From an unicellular cyanobacterium SU2 (GTDB taxonomy: Bacteria; Cyanobacteriota; Cyanobacteriia; Cyanobacteriales; Microcystaceae), in the NCBI GenBank assembly GCA_002110465.1, contig NEED01000017.1, positions 1 to 64,000 on the forward strand: a stretch of DNA of 64,000 nucleotides, given 5' to 3'. Below, one piece after another: positions 35,369-45,035 of this stretch. The notes under the pieces were generated by a model. That model ran no database searches, had not been told where the DNA came from, and was given only the letters and a program-made list of their open reading frames with translations. Each line of letters starts with the position of its first letter. Position 1 is the first letter of the stretch. The position numbers and the translations under genes were made by a program.

Positions 35369-36502
35369 TCAGAAACTCAGAATCGCTAAAATATATTCTC
35401 CTTGGTTAACCGCATTATTAAACCCAATATCAAAGATAAATCCATCTGTTTCAGCACAAATATCAATTAAGGTAGGAAGTTTACCTTCTTTGTTAAAACT
35501 TAATAATTGATAAATCCTATCTCCTGCTTTCACTTGACTTTTTAAGGATAATCGATTTTGAATCATTCCCCCAGTGGGTGCATAATAATACTTGATTTGC
35601 TGTCGTTTAACTAAAGTAATATTAGTAGTCCGAGGTACATAATTAGTCAACTTGAGTACATTTTTATTTACTAAATAATTTTTAATCCCTTCAACTCCAA
35701 CCGAAACTGATTGAGGATTCATCTGCATTCCTGACCCTAATTCGAGAGTCCAAGATTCAATATCAAATTTTATTTTTCTTCCCAACTGATTTAACTTTCT
35801 TTCTAACGCTAACCAAGGTTTCATAAAAGCTTCATCAAAAGCGTCCCCATCATATTCATTCATTAAAATTCCATAATTCGTATCAAAATATTTAGCACTT
35901 TCTTCTCTTCCATGAAAACAATAAAGATAATTAATTCCCTGATTACTTGAACTATGAATATCAATCACATAATCAGCATCGATTGATAAAGATTGTAGTT
36001 GATATCGATATTGTTCTCTCCATCGAATGCTACTAGGCTTCTTGATTTTTTCTAACTGCTTACTAAAAGCGTCTTGTTGTTTCTGTAAAAAGCTTTCTTG
36101 AATAGTTTTAGGGTCTAATTTCAGATAGGTTTGACTAAAACTATCTAAGTCGTGACAAAATTTTTCATAATCCCAAAAAATTCTATTCCAATCATGACCA
36201 TCATAACTATTATATCGACCCGTAGAAAAAAAATGACTTCTTTGATTGGTTCCTAAAGGATTACAGATAGGAACTAACCAGATTTCTCCCTGAATCTGAT
36301 TCCTATCTAAACTTGATAAAAATTCTATTAACTGAAAAATAACTGCATTTCCAACAATTTCTGAACCATGCAGGTTAGATTGTATATAAACTTTTTTCGC
36401 TGATTTAGATGAGGGTTTTCCAATAAACTTATAGACTTGCAGAGAAAGTTCATCCCCCGAAGCTAATTTGAGTAAATTAATTGTTTGAATAATCGGTTGC
36501 AT
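35369..36502 (-). CDS. Succinylglutamate desuccinylase/aspartoacylase-family zinc hydrolase
   Basis: A 377-residue M14-like zinc hydrolase. Seen: the first zinc-binding pair in QSNLHGSEIVGNAV (His and Glu), IWLVPICNPLGTNQR with the substrate-binding Asn/Arg, the second zinc His in VIDIHSSSNQ, and the catalytic Glu region FDIESWTLELGSG. The C-terminal beta domain (GGMIQNRLSLKSQVKAGDRI) is typical of the AstE/AspA family. Known: members remove acyl groups from amino acids; the substrate here is not predictable. I chose the ATG at 36502; a GTG two codons earlier (36508) is the alternative. Confidence 0.83.
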   Translation of the reverse strand: MQPIIQTINLLKLASGDELSLQVYKFIGKPSSKSAKKVYIQSNLHGSEIVGNAVIFQLIEFLSSLDRNQIQGEIWLVPICNPLGTNQRSHFFSTGRYNSYDGHDWNRIFWDYEKFCHDLDSFSQTYLKLDPKTIQESFLQKQQDAFSKQLEKIKKPSSIRWREQYRYQLQSLSIDADYVIDIHSSSNQGINYLYCFHGREESAKYFDTNYGILMNEYDGDAFDEAFMKPWLALERKLNQLGRKIKFDIESWTLELGSGMQMNPQSVSVGVEGIKNYLVNKNVLKLTNYVPRTTNITLVKRQQIKYYYAPTGGMIQNRLSLKSQVKAGDRIYQLLSFNKEGKLPTLIDICAETDGFIFDIGFNNAVNQGEYILAILSF

Positions 36503-36528
36503 CGCCACTTTATCTTTACTGGTGAACT

Positions 36529-36561
36529 CCGAACCCCGAACCCCGAACCCCGAACCCCGAA
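36529..36561. repeat. Heptamer tandem repeat CCGAACC x4.7
   Basis: Four and a half perfect CCGAACC units in the 64-bp gap between the aspartoacylase-family gene and the WecA-like gene. It is a classic cyanobacterial STRR heptamer, and its unit count is likely to vary between strains. Confidence 0.9.
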
Positions 36562-36572
36562 TTCAGATTATA

Positions 36573-37652
36573 TTACTCTCGTACTTTGCGACTTTTACGC
36601 CAAGCTTGCCAGCCCACATAAACTAACAAAAAGGTTGACCCGATCGCAAAGCCCCAACCGCTAGGAATATTAGAAAACCCCAAGGCTAAACTTCCCACCC
36701 ATAAGGTCAACGCATAGATAAACAACACCGTCAGACGATGGGAAATCCCCGCATTAATTAAACGGTGATGCAAATGACGTTTATCTGCACTAAAAGGGGA
36801 TCTTCCTTGACTCAACCGTGAGATAATCACCGCCGACATATCGACAATGGGAACAGCTAACACCAAAAAAGGTAACAAAACCGCCGTGACTGCTACTGTT
36901 GTGACTGCTGCGGTTTTCACCAACCCGACAACCCCCACTCCAGCAAGGGTAAATCCCATAAAATAAGCCCCACCATCCCCCATAAAAATTTGAGCGGGAT
37001 TAAAATTGTAACGGAGGAATCCTAACGCCCCTCCAGCTAAAGCGGCGGCAATTAACGCAGCGGCCGGTTGATCCATAAATAGAGTTAACACCAACATCAC
37101 CACCGCAGAAATCCCGCACCCCCCTGCAGCAAGTCCATCTAAGCCATCAATCCAATTAATGGCATTCGCCATTCCAACTAACCAAATGACTGTTAAGAAA
37201 AGACTTAACCAATCACTAATTTGAATCAAACTGCCAAAGGGAATAGAAAAGAAATCAATGCGAACGCCTACTCCCCAAGCGGCACTAGCGACAACCGTTT
37301 GGATGATCAAACGAGACAGAGGACTTAAATTAAACAAGTCGTCAGCTAAGCCAATGAGAAAAAATCCCACCCCTCCTAGGGTGACTCCCCAGATTTCCCA
37401 TTCTTTATCAGGAGGTAGCCAACCAAATCCCCCTAACCCCCAAACCACCAGCAACGCTGTAATGGTTCCAGTAAAGATAGAAATTCCCCCTAAACGCACC
37501 ATAGGACGTTGGTGCATCTTTCGCTCGTTGGGTTTATCCACGTAACCTGTTTTTAAACCAAGGTGATTGATGAGGGGAGTCATCCACCAAACAACAATCA
37601 TAGCAATCAGGAAAGCAACAAGATGAAATAGTTCTGCTGGTGGGATGGGCAT
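36573..37652 (-). CDS. Undecaprenyl-phosphate sugar-1-phosphate transferase (WecA/MraY family)
   Basis: A 359-residue, roughly 11-helix membrane enzyme that transfers a sugar-1-phosphate (often GlcNAc-1-P) to a polyprenyl phosphate, starting polysaccharide or wall-polymer synthesis. Seen: LIGLADDLFNLSPL (the DD pair), NAINWIDGLDGLAAG, FMGDGGAYFMGF and the HLHHRLINAGISHR loop, which places it with WecA/TagO rather than MraY. I chose the ATG at 37652 (start PIPPAELFH); the longest frame begins at a TTG 12 codons earlier. The gene follows glyA on the same strand after about 100 bases. Confidence 0.88.
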   Translation of the reverse strand: MPIPPAELFHLVAFLIAMIVVWWMTPLINHLGLKTGYVDKPNERKMHQRPMVRLGGISIFTGTITALLVVWGLGGFGWLPPDKEWEIWGVTLGGVGFFLIGLADDLFNLSPLSRLIIQTVVASAAWGVGVRIDFFSIPFGSLIQISDWLSLFLTVIWLVGMANAINWIDGLDGLAAGGCGISAVVMLVLTLFMDQPAAALIAAALAGGALGFLRYNFNPAQIFMGDGGAYFMGFTLAGVGVVGLVKTAAVTTVAVTAVLLPFLVLAVPIVDMSAVIISRLSQGRSPFSADKRHLHHRLINAGISHRLTVLFIYALTLWVGSLALGFSNIPSGWGFAIGSTFLLVYVGWQAWRKSRKVRE

Positions 37653-37752
37653 AGGTTTAGCTAACTCGCAGCAAGTCGCATTTGACAAGGTTTACCCTAC
37701 GTTACTCTATTTTAGTTAGGGGTGTAAACGACCTTGGGAATAGGAGGGGGAG

Positions 37753-39036
37753 TTAGGCTAAAACAGGGACAGGAATGGTCAGATGAGGATATAGGGGAAA
37801 GCGATCGCATAGAGATTTTACCCGACCTAAACAATCTTGTTTCATCCCTTCCTCTCCTTGAGAGAGAAGATAATCAGCGATAATGTTCCCAATTTCCTTA
37901 AATTCTTCTTCCTTCATTCCTCGCGTTGTTACCGCAGGAGACCCCAACCGTAACCCACTGGTGACAAAGGGAGATTCAGGATCAAAGGGAACGGTATTTT
38001 TGTTGGCGGTAATGTTAATCTCGCTCACCAGGCGATCAGCTTCTTTCCCTGTCATACCTACCGAGCGTAAGTCTAGTAACATTAAATGGTTATCTGTGCC
38101 ACCCGATACCAACTTAAACCCCCGTGCCATCAATTGATTGGCTAAGGCTTGGGCATTGGCAATTACCTGCCCTGAATAGGCTTTAAACTCGGGTTTGAGG
38201 GCTTCTCCAAAAGCAACCCCTTTGGCCGCGATGACATGTTCTAACGGACCGCCTTGAGTTCCAGGAAAGACTGCCTTATCAAACTTTTTCCCTAAGTCAG
38301 CATCACGAGTCAAAATTAACCCTCCCCTGGGACCTCTGAGGGTTTTGTGGGTGGTGGTAGTTACTACATCGCAATGGGGAACAGGGTTAGGATGATGGCC
38401 GCTGGCTACTAATCCAGCAATATGAGCAATATCAGCCATTAAGTATGCCCCGACTTCATCGGCGATCGCCCGAAACTTTTCAAATTCAATAATTCTTGGG
38501 TATGCTGAATAACCACAAATAATCAGTTTAGGACGTTCTTTTAGGGCTAATTCTCGAATTTGGTCATAATCAAGCTGTTCTGTCTCTTGGTTAACTCCAT
38601 AGTGACACACTTTAAACCATTTACCCGAAACATTAACAGGAGAACCGTGGGTTAAATGTCCCCCGTGAGATAAATCCATCCCCATAATAGTATCGCCAGG
38701 GTTGAGGAGGGCTAAAAAGACGGCGAAATTAGCTTGCGCCCCCGAATGGGGTTGAACATTAGCATGGGTTGCTCCAAATAGCTGTTTAGCTCGATCAATG
38801 GTTAACTGTTCAGCACGATCAACAAATTCGCAGCCACCATAGTAACGTTTTTTGGGGAGTCCTTCTGCATATTTATTGGTCAATACGGAACCTTGGGCAG
38901 CTAAAACTGCTGGGGAGGTAAAATTTTCACTAGCAATTAACTCCAAATGTTCCCGTTGACGTTGGAGTTCTAAGTGAATAATTTCGGCCATCATTGAATC
39001 GCTTTGGACCAAAAAATCTAAGTTAGTATCAGTCAC
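37753..39036 (-). CDS. glyA: Serine hydroxymethyltransferase
   Basis: A 427-residue PLP enzyme interconverting serine and glycine with tetrahydrofolate, important in one-carbon metabolism and photorespiration. Seen: [54 protein letters not shown] and the PLP lysine in [15 protein letters not shown] (about residues 224-238). The C-terminus is [15 protein letters not shown]. The start is GTG (39036), with AAGGA 11-15 bases upstream; the length matches the family. A TATAAT-like -10 lies at 39083-39088. Confidence 0.96.
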   Translation of the reverse strand: MTDTNLDFLVQSDSMMAEIIHLELQRQREHLELIASENFTSPAVLAAQGSVLTNKYAEGLPKKRYYGGCEFVDRAEQLTIDRAKQLFGATHANVQPHSGAQANFAVFLALLNPGDTIMGMDLSHGGHLTHGSPVNVSGKWFKVCHYGVNQETEQLDYDQIRELALKERPKLIICGYSAYPRIIEFEKFRAIADEVGAYLMADIAHIAGLVASGHHPNPVPHCDVVTTTTHKTLRGPRGGLILTRDADLGKKFDKAVFPGTQGGPLEHVIAAKGVAFGEALKPEFKAYSGQVIANAQALANQLMARGFKLVSGGTDNHLMLLDLRSVGMTGKEADRLVSEINITANKNTVPFDPESPFVTSGLRLGSPAVTTRGMKEEEFKEIGNIIADYLLSQGEEGMKQDCLGRVKSLCDRFPLYPHLTIPVPVLA

Positions 39037-39082
39037 TGTTGCTTAATCCTTTTTATTGCATGAGAACTCAATATCCCAGTCT

Positions 39083-39088
39083 ATTATA
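39083..39088 (-). promoter_or_regulatory. Possible -10 element of glyA
   Basis: TATAAT on the minus strand, about 50 bases before the glyA start. No convincing -35 is seen at the proper distance, so it may be recognised with an activator or be an extended -10. Confidence 0.3.
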
Positions 39089-39267
39089 CTTAATTTAAAA
39101 TTTCTGATAAATTCAGTTCAAGAGTCATGGAGAAAAAGTTCATCCACTTCTCTAATTTATAAAAAATCATTAAGGTATGTAGCAAATTAAGAGATTGATG
39201 TTAGTTTTTCTTATTTAACCCACTACAATATATTCAACTTGACGGCAGAAGCAATGGGAGTTTCTAT

Positions 39268-39480
39268 ATGTTAGTGATCTTAACTCAGGAAAATATTTTG
39301 TCAGTCCAAACAGTTTGTCATGACTGCTTACTAGCAGACCATCAGGGATTACCTCGCTGGAAACACGGAAAACTCGGTTGTGGATCTTCTATTAGCAAGA
39401 ATCTAGACACTCATCAACCTAAACGTTATCAATGTCAGATGGGCTTCGAGATAGCCGAGGTTGAAGAAGTTTTAAGATGA
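39268..39480 (+). CDS. Small conserved hypothetical protein with four or more cysteines
   Basis: A 70-residue protein with Cys at about 17 and 20 (CHDC), 38 (GKLGCGSS) and 55 (RYQCQMG). The spacing allows a zinc or Fe-S site (inference). There is no signal peptide or membrane helix. I think similar small proteins occur in many cyanobacteria, but I cannot name a function. It converges on the HNH endonuclease gene, whose stop codon is 8 bases away. GGGAG lies 8 bases before the ATG as a ribosome-binding site. Confidence 0.6.
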   Translation: MLVILTQENILSVQTVCHDCLLADHQGLPRWKHGKLGCGSSISKNLDTHQPKRYQCQMGFEIAEVEEVLR

Positions 39481-39488
39481 TCAAGTCC

Positions 39489-39986
39489 CTAAATTCCAAT
39501 TACATACTTGCGCCATTCATGATTGAGATTTCCTTTAGTATGTTTGACCAGTTCAAAATGTAAACTGCTATAGGGACGACGGGGAGGACAGCGTAGGGTC
39601 ATGTTCGCTTCTTTTGGGGTGCGGTTTCCTTTTTTGACATTACAACGAACACAAGCGGCCACCAAATTTTCCCAGGTATCTCCCCCACCCCGTGAGCGGG
39701 GAATGACATGATCTAGGGTCAATTGCTCTCCTCGATAGTTGCAATATTGGCAAGTGTGGCGATCGCGTTCAAGAATGTTACGTCGGGTTAACGGAATTTC
39801 TTTGTAGGGGACTCGAATATATTGACGCAGTCGGATGACTGAAGGAAGCGGAAAGTCAGTATAAATTAGCTGTCCATTATGTTCTAATTGCTCAGCTTTC
39901 CCTTTGAGTAATAAGACAACCGCCCTTCGCCAACTGGTAATATTGAGCGGTTCGTAGGAGGCATTTAATACCAGAACCTTGCCCAT
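39489..39986 (-). CDS. HNH endonuclease domain protein
   Basis: A 165-residue protein with a central HNH nuclease motif: CQYCNYRG (about 78-85), LTLDHVIPRSRGGGDTWENLVAACVRCN (about 88-115, read in parts) and a second CxxC pair. The N-terminal region VLVLNASYEPLNITSWRRAVVLLLKGKAE is shared by a widespread bacterial HNH family. Known: such stand-alone HNH proteins are conserved chromosomal genes in cyanobacteria, with no proven role. All metal-binding residues appear intact. Confidence 0.88.
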   Translation of the reverse strand: MGKVLVLNASYEPLNITSWRRAVVLLLKGKAEQLEHNGQLIYTDFPLPSVIRLRQYIRVPYKEIPLTRRNILERDRHTCQYCNYRGEQLTLDHVIPRSRGGGDTWENLVAACVRCNVKKGNRTPKEANMTLRCPPRRPYSSLHFELVKHTKGNLNHEWRKYVIGI

Positions 39987-40164
39987 AGGCTATCAAGGAA
40001 TTTGAATTAATTTATCCCAGATACTAACATAAAAAATCCCTGATTGTCTGCTCTTTGGTTCTAATCACTCTTAACTATTTCTTAATAAATAGGGGAAGAA
40101 ATTACCAAGAGAACTCATTGCACCTTTCATCTTTACAGAAGCAAAAACTAACATAAAATAGAAA

Positions 40165-40185
40165 GGATCAACAGTTGTTGACCCC
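40165..40185 (-). terminator. Probable terminator after the peroxiredoxin gene
   Basis: The hairpin GGATCAAC (40165-40172) / GTTGACC (40177-40183), with one bulge, is read on the minus strand as GGGTCAAC-AACT-GTTGATCC and is followed by TTTCTATTTTATG. It lies 11 bases beyond the stop codon. Confidence 0.55.
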
Positions 40186-40195
40186 TTCTATGAAC

Positions 40196-40750
40196 CTAAG
40201 ATTTTTGATTTTTTAAGTCATCAAGACGGGCTAAAACCTCAGCACTATGAATGGCAGGACGTACTCCCAGAAATCGTTCTCGTAAAATTCCTTGGGGGTC
40301 AATTAAATAGGTATGACGTAAAGACATTCCCGTCAAAAATGAACCATAGGTTTTACTCACCTCCCCCGTTGTATCTGCCAGTAAAGGAAATTTTAAGCCT
40401 TCTGAATCACAAAATTGAGCATGGGAATCCACATCATCCACACTGACTCCCAAAATTTGGGCATTTTTCTGTTGATACTTGGGTAAATCTTGCTGAAATC
40501 TTTTGGCTTCTAAGGTACAACCAGGAGTAAAATCTCTAGGATAGAAATACAACACTACCCACTGTCCTCGATAGTCCGATAACGATACCTCTCCCTCTCC
40601 ACTATTGGTGGGTAAACTAAAGTTAGGAGCGGGTTGATCAAGGGGAAGTTGAGGACCTCCTAACCCCCAGGCAGGAGCACTCCAAAAGCTGCCACTCACA
40701 ATGATTAAGCTCATGGTGAGTAACCAGGTCAATAAAGAACGACGAAACAT
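40196..40750 (-). CDS. Peroxiredoxin, BCP/PrxQ type, exported
   Basis: A 184-residue thiol peroxidase. An N-terminal hydrophobic segment (RSLLTWLLTMSLIIVSGSF) and a likely cleavage site near SAPAWG suggest export to the thylakoid lumen or periplasm. The thioredoxin fold carries the peroxidatic cysteine in PRDFTPGCTLEAKRF. The nearby resolving Cys of typical PrxQ (five residues later) is missing; a second Cys occurs in AQFCDSEGL. Known: PrxQ reduces hydroperoxides with thioredoxin electrons. I chose the ATG at 40750 over a GTG four codons upstream. It is preceded by the DUF1400 hydrolase gene on the same strand. Confidence 0.88.
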   Translation of the reverse strand: MFRRSLLTWLLTMSLIIVSGSFWSAPAWGLGGPQLPLDQPAPNFSLPTNSGEGEVSLSDYRGQWVVLYFYPRDFTPGCTLEAKRFQQDLPKYQQKNAQILGVSVDDVDSHAQFCDSEGLKFPLLADTTGEVSKTYGSFLTGMSLRHTYLIDPQGILRERFLGVRPAIHSAEVLARLDDLKNQKS

Positions 40751-40809
40751 AACTTTAATCACTTTTCTCAGGTAACTTTACATAAGTTTACACAACTATT
40801 GATCAATCG

Positions 40810-42612
40810 TTAACTATGGGGATAGGTATTTAATAAATTAGTAAACAAAGCATTCAGTTGTCCGGTGCAGTATTCAGGTTTTAGGAGAATTTTTTGGGCG
40901 TTGGTAAAATACCGTTGCAGAGAATGTAAAGGGAACCTACTTGAAGGTAAAGAGCGTGTTGTTAGGCTGTGTTTTCCTAAAACTAAAACATTAATCCAAG
41001 CATAGATACTTCGGGGCAATTGAGTTCCCAAACGAAAGTGAATCCGATCATCGGAAAGGGATTGAAGATAATCGGGGGTCAAAAAAGATTTATACTGAGC
41101 AGCTTCGGGAGTGAGTTGTTGAATAAACGCTAAACTGACCCCTTTTACCCCCTGTCGTACCGATTTCGCTTCATCTCCCATGATTTCCCTTACCAACGTA
41201 CTTTGGGCAACCACACTATCAGCATTGCTCATATCCGTAATACTCATATGAGTTGCGCCTAAAGCCACAATTAGGTATTTTTCCCCCGAAAGTTGTTGAA
41301 ACGGCTGTACTTGATGAGGAATCGTGGGGGTAATACTGTCCTCAGAAGAAGATAAAATAAGGGTCGGAACGGTAACTTGAGAGAGATTTTTACCAAAAAT
41401 ATTGCCAATAATGGGATTAAAAGCAATTACCTGTTTAATACGACGATCTTTAAACCGTCTGGTTCGGTAAGGAAGCTTAGCTGCCGCACATTGAAACCAA
41501 TCAGCCGGAGAACGCCCCACGGGAGTTACCTCGTCACAAAACTGGCGTAATGCTTTGAAATTGACTGGCGCACCTGCTAACGCTAAAGCGGTGTATCCCC
41601 CAAAGGAATGACCGATAATAGTAACCTGTTGAGTGTTAAATTTTCCTTTGAGATGGGAGTCTTGTTTATTGAATACACCTAATTGAGTTAACACAAAACT
41701 GACATCTTGGGGACGATCAATAAACTCCTGTGAAGGCAAAATTTGACTCAAGTTAAGACCAGCAGACGTTTGAGTGAGGGCGTTAATGTCACTTCCAGGA
41801 TGTTCAATTGAGACAACCGTAAACCCATAAGACGCTAAATGACGGGCTAGATAACGCAAAAAATGACGATCAGCCGCAAAGCCATGGGACATTACCACCA
41901 ACGGACCTTGGGTGTTTTTTGTATAGTGAATATCTAGGGGAATTCTTCGTTTTCGACTGCGATCGCGTAGCACAAAGGTTTCTCGATAGACTCCCTCTTC
42001 TCCAGAGTCCGTCGGATCAAACGGTAGGTTAGTCACAGTGGAACTCGAAGACTTAAGGGCGCGTTCGAGGCGAGAACTGAGTAACTGACTTTGAATAAAT
42101 GACGCTTTGAATTGAAGGGCTAACCTGGCTGTCGTTGAGAGATCAACCGTAATGGTGTCTTGAGGATAAACTCGTAAAAAATTGAGAACACTAAGGCTGT
42201 TGGTTCGTTGAACCAATTTGTCTAAAGCCTCCTTGAGTTGCTCTGGGGTGCTTTCAGGCAACGCTTGGCTAATTTGTTGAAGAAATTTTTTTCCATCTCC
42301 CGTTTTCAACAAGTCTCCTAAAAATTGTTTGGCTACGCGAGGATCAACTTGGATATGTTGTCCTAACAAGTGCTGAATTTGAGGCGTTAACACCAAACGA
42401 TAGGGTTGAAGATCCTCGGATAATTCTCCAGTCTTAGTAAACTGTTCTAAATCATCAATTTTGACTTTCTCTTTGAGCAGACCTATTTTTAGAATAAGTT
42501 CTTCGGCGGCTGAAGCTGGTAACGGCTGCCCTTGATTTAAGAACAAACCAAGGGTCGATAGCCCCCCTATCAGCTTGAGTATCAAGGGTAAAAACTTTCG
42601 AGAAGAGTTCAT
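40810..42612 (-). CDS. DUF1400 alpha/beta hydrolase, secreted lipase/esterase-like
   Basis: A 600-residue protein with an N-terminal signal (LILKLIGGLSTLGLFLNQGQPLPASAAEE). Then comes the cyanobacterial DUF1400 domain (about 35-165) and an alpha/beta hydrolase domain (about 200-490): oxyanion region VVMSHGFAADRH, the nucleophile elbow IGHSFGGYTAL, and the acid/histidine region LILSSSEDSITP and LGATHMSITD. The Ser-Asp-His triad is therefore visible. Known: members resemble platelet-activating-factor acetylhydrolases; substrates in cyanobacteria are unknown. A possible two-gene unit with the exported peroxiredoxin 59 bases downstream. Confidence 0.85.
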   Translation of the reverse strand: MNSSRKFLPLILKLIGGLSTLGLFLNQGQPLPASAAEELILKIGLLKEKVKIDDLEQFTKTGELSEDLQPYRLVLTPQIQHLLGQHIQVDPRVAKQFLGDLLKTGDGKKFLQQISQALPESTPEQLKEALDKLVQRTNSLSVLNFLRVYPQDTITVDLSTTARLALQFKASFIQSQLLSSRLERALKSSSSTVTNLPFDPTDSGEEGVYRETFVLRDRSRKRRIPLDIHYTKNTQGPLVVMSHGFAADRHFLRYLARHLASYGFTVVSIEHPGSDINALTQTSAGLNLSQILPSQEFIDRPQDVSFVLTQLGVFNKQDSHLKGKFNTQQVTIIGHSFGGYTALALAGAPVNFKALRQFCDEVTPVGRSPADWFQCAAAKLPYRTRRFKDRRIKQVIAFNPIIGNIFGKNLSQVTVPTLILSSSEDSITPTIPHQVQPFQQLSGEKYLIVALGATHMSITDMSNADSVVAQSTLVREIMGDEAKSVRQGVKGVSLAFIQQLTPEAAQYKSFLTPDYLQSLSDDRIHFRLGTQLPRSIYAWINVLVLGKHSLTTRSLPSSRFPLHSLQRYFTNAQKILLKPEYCTGQLNALFTNLLNTYPHS

Positions 42613-42944
42613 GATGTGAATGAGTAAATTATAGATAACCTTGAAGGAACTATTAGTGAAACATTAGGCAATTGAGTTGTTTAGCTTTAAGGTTTGATCC
42701 CTATTAAATTTTATGAAATTAAACCAGATGAGGGTGTATTTAAGGTGACTTTAAATAGTATTCCCAACAATATCAAGGAACTTAACAGAACTATTGTCGA
42801 AAATTTTAGCCGTTAAGACAAGTAGATGAGTTCCAACGTTTCGATCTTTGTCTTGGAAACTTTTAGAGAAATGGCCATAGAGTGTTAAAATTTGTTAAAA
42901 TTATCAAAAAAATATTAAAAACTTAGATCAGACAAGGAGGGTAA
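42613..42944. other. Intergenic region upstream of ferredoxin gene
   Basis: About 330 bases between divergent genes, without a visible gene. Near the ferredoxin start there is a short duplicated GTTAAAATT (42885-42904) and the strong ribosome-binding site AAGGAGGG; no clear promoter or terminator is recognised. Confidence 0.5.
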
Positions 42945-43238
<294 letters not shown>

Positions 43239-43461
43239 ATATCCCTGATAGCTATATCAAACCATCAGTGAGGGACATCATTGAAAGTTTAGAAAGGCAA
43301 GGCAGAAAGTTTGACTTCTAAATTGATCCCTTATCGGTCGATGTATTGACATCATGTGATCAATAACGACGACCGCCTGACAGGATAAGTCTTCACAAGG
43401 GAATAAAATGATATTCTAAGAGTGGTTAATTTTCATTTGATGATACAGAGGCAGGGAATCC

Positions 43462-43569
43462 ATGCAAGTTAATGATCTTGGCTTTATCGCTACTATTCTA
43501 TTCGTTTTAGTTCCTACGGTGTTTTTACTAATTCTCTATATTCAAACCCGTGAGGAAACAGAAAGTTAA
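43462..43569 (+). CDS. psbM: Photosystem II reaction centre protein M
   Basis: A 35-residue single-helix protein beginning [19 protein letters not shown], the hallmark of PsbM. It ends in [10 protein letters not shown]. It sits at the PSII dimer interface (known). The gene is too short for ordinary ORF filters. A GGCAGGGA sequence precedes the ATG, and a strong hairpin follows it. Confidence 0.95.
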   Translation: MQVNDLGFIATILFVLVPTVFLLILYIQTREETES

Positions 43570-43603
43570 GCCCATTTTAAGTCATGTTTAATGGGAGAAA
43601 AAG

Positions 43604-43631
43604 GGGTCAACTAGGATTATCTAGCTGACCC
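43604..43631. terminator. Bidirectional terminator between psbM and the universal stress gene
   Basis: The hairpin GGGTCA-A-CTAG / CTAG-C-TGACCC has ten base pairs and one mismatch. The plus-strand tail is ATCTTTT and the minus-strand tail is CTTTTTCTCC, so it can end both convergent transcripts. Confidence 0.65.
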
Positions 43632-43672
43632 ATCTTTTAGTCTTTACAAGACTGCTAGTCTCTGTTATTGAT

Positions 43673-44527
43673 TTAACTGCTTTCTTTGCGGGATAATAAA
43701 ACGGGGCAATTGGCATTAACTCGTACATAATCTGATAAAGATGTACCGAGTAAGCGATCAAGATCGGGTAATCCCTTAGCGACAGAGGGACGGCGATCGG
43801 GTGATCCCAACATTAATAAATCCGCATTATATTCGTCAGCTAACTGACAGATTTGTTCTCCAGGTTTACCTCCTGTAACCACACAACGATAACGAACTCC
43901 CATCCGTTTCGCTTTGGCCACCACAGGAGCTAACACAGGGTTATTTTCCATTTCTGTTTTAGACAAGGGTAATAAATCAGGTTTTAAGTCAGGGTTCACC
44001 CGTGCCAAAATTAACTCAGCTTCTCCATAGTCCCGTAACAGGTATAAAGCTAAATCCAAGGCATATTGTGCCGCCGGAGACTTATCAAGGGCTACCATCA
44101 CCCGCTTAATTTTTTTGACGTAAATATCATCTTTAACCAACAACATAGCGTGGTTGGTCAGTTGAAAGACGTATTGACTGACAGAATTTTCTAAGATCGC
44201 TTCAAGGCGTTTTAGTCCTCGTGACCCCATGATGATTAGATCAGCATTAATCTCATCAGCCACTTGACACACAGTATTTTTAGGTTCTCCTTGACGGAGC
44301 ATGGTAGAAACATGACTCGGTTCAAGTTGTAGGTTCTCCAAAATTTCGGCAATCACCTTTCCGCCTTCTTCCCATTTAGACGCGATCGCATCGGTGGTAA
44401 TTTGGGGAGGAACGACATGGAGAATATTGAGCTGTGCTTTTTTGATGGCGGGGAGATCCATCAACACTTTGAGCATTTCTTGAGTATGTCCCGTTCCAGA
44501 ATCAGCGTATAAAATTTTGTCCAGCAT
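43673..44527 (-). CDS. Universal stress protein with two UspA domains
   Basis: A 284-residue tandem-UspA protein. Domain 1 (about residues 1-135) begins with LDKILYADSGTGHTQEML; domain 2 (about 138-284) begins with KRVMVALDKSPAAQYAL. ATP-binding signatures of the G-x2-G-x9-G-(S/T) kind are seen in IIMGSRGLKRLEAILENSVS and LLMLGSPDRRPSV..LGTSLSDYV. Known: USPs help cells survive stress and are nucleotide-binding; the specific stress is unknown. It converges on psbM, separated by the terminator. Confidence 0.9.
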   Translation of the reverse strand: MLDKILYADSGTGHTQEMLKVLMDLPAIKKAQLNILHVVPPQITTDAIASKWEEGGKVIAEILENLQLEPSHVSTMLRQGEPKNTVCQVADEINADLIIMGSRGLKRLEAILENSVSQYVFQLTNHAMLLVKDDIYVKKIKRVMVALDKSPAAQYALDLALYLLRDYGEAELILARVNPDLKPDLLPLSKTEMENNPVLAPVVAKAKRMGVRYRCVVTGGKPGEQICQLADEYNADLLMLGSPDRRPSVAKGLPDLDRLLGTSLSDYVRVNANCPVLLSRKESS

Positions 44528-44628
44528 CGATTAAAACTCAATTATTAACGATCTTTAGCTGTCTATTGTTATCAGGATACTGTGAATGTTCCCCTCCTAT
44601 ATCTAACAATTTATTACAGAAATTTTCG

Positions 44629-45027
44629 TTAAGGATTGATCTTAAGGATTTGAGGAAAATCCAAAGACTCATTTCCTGAGTCCTTTTCTAGCTTTTGGGC
44701 TACCTCACCAACTTGCTCAGGGTCTATTTGTTGAAGATAGTACAAGAGTTGCTGGCTTTTATCAACTAGCCTAGAGACATCAATGTCTTGATAGTCAGGT
44801 TGATAATCACTGAGTCGTCTAATTCCTTCTCCTAACAAAATGACCGCCCCACGCCAATTATGGTTTCCCAAATGGTAGCAACCAACAGCAATTTGTAAAA
44901 TGCCCTGATAAAATTGCTTATCTGGCTCTACAGAATCCATCCATAGAGCCTCTAAGGTATCATGACAGCTATAAAATTCTTGGTGGTTGAATTGCTCTAT
45001 CCCCTGCCAAAATTGCTCCGTTGACAT
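44629..45027 (-). CDS. DUF309 domain protein
   Basis: A 132-residue helical protein of the DUF309 family, with FNHQEFYSCHDTLEALWMD and FYQGILQIAVGCYHLGNHNWRGAVILL as signature motifs (His, Glu and Trp conserved). The function is unknown. I chose the ATG at 45027 (start STEQFW), 8 bases after the ftrC stop; a TTG at 45039 overlapping that gene is the alternative. Likely co-transcribed with ftrC. Confidence 0.85.
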   Translation of the reverse strand: MSTEQFWQGIEQFNHQEFYSCHDTLEALWMDSVEPDKQFYQGILQIAVGCYHLGNHNWRGAVILLGEGIRRLSDYQPDYQDIDVSRLVDKSQQLLYYLQQIDPEQVGEVAQKLEKDSGNESLDFPQILKINP

Positions 45028-45035
45028 AGGTTTGC

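Noticed and set aside
36529-36561. CCGAACC repeats considered as a telomere-like or CRISPR structure
   Set aside because: Only 4-5 heptamers in a 64-bp gap; typical cyanobacterial STRR.
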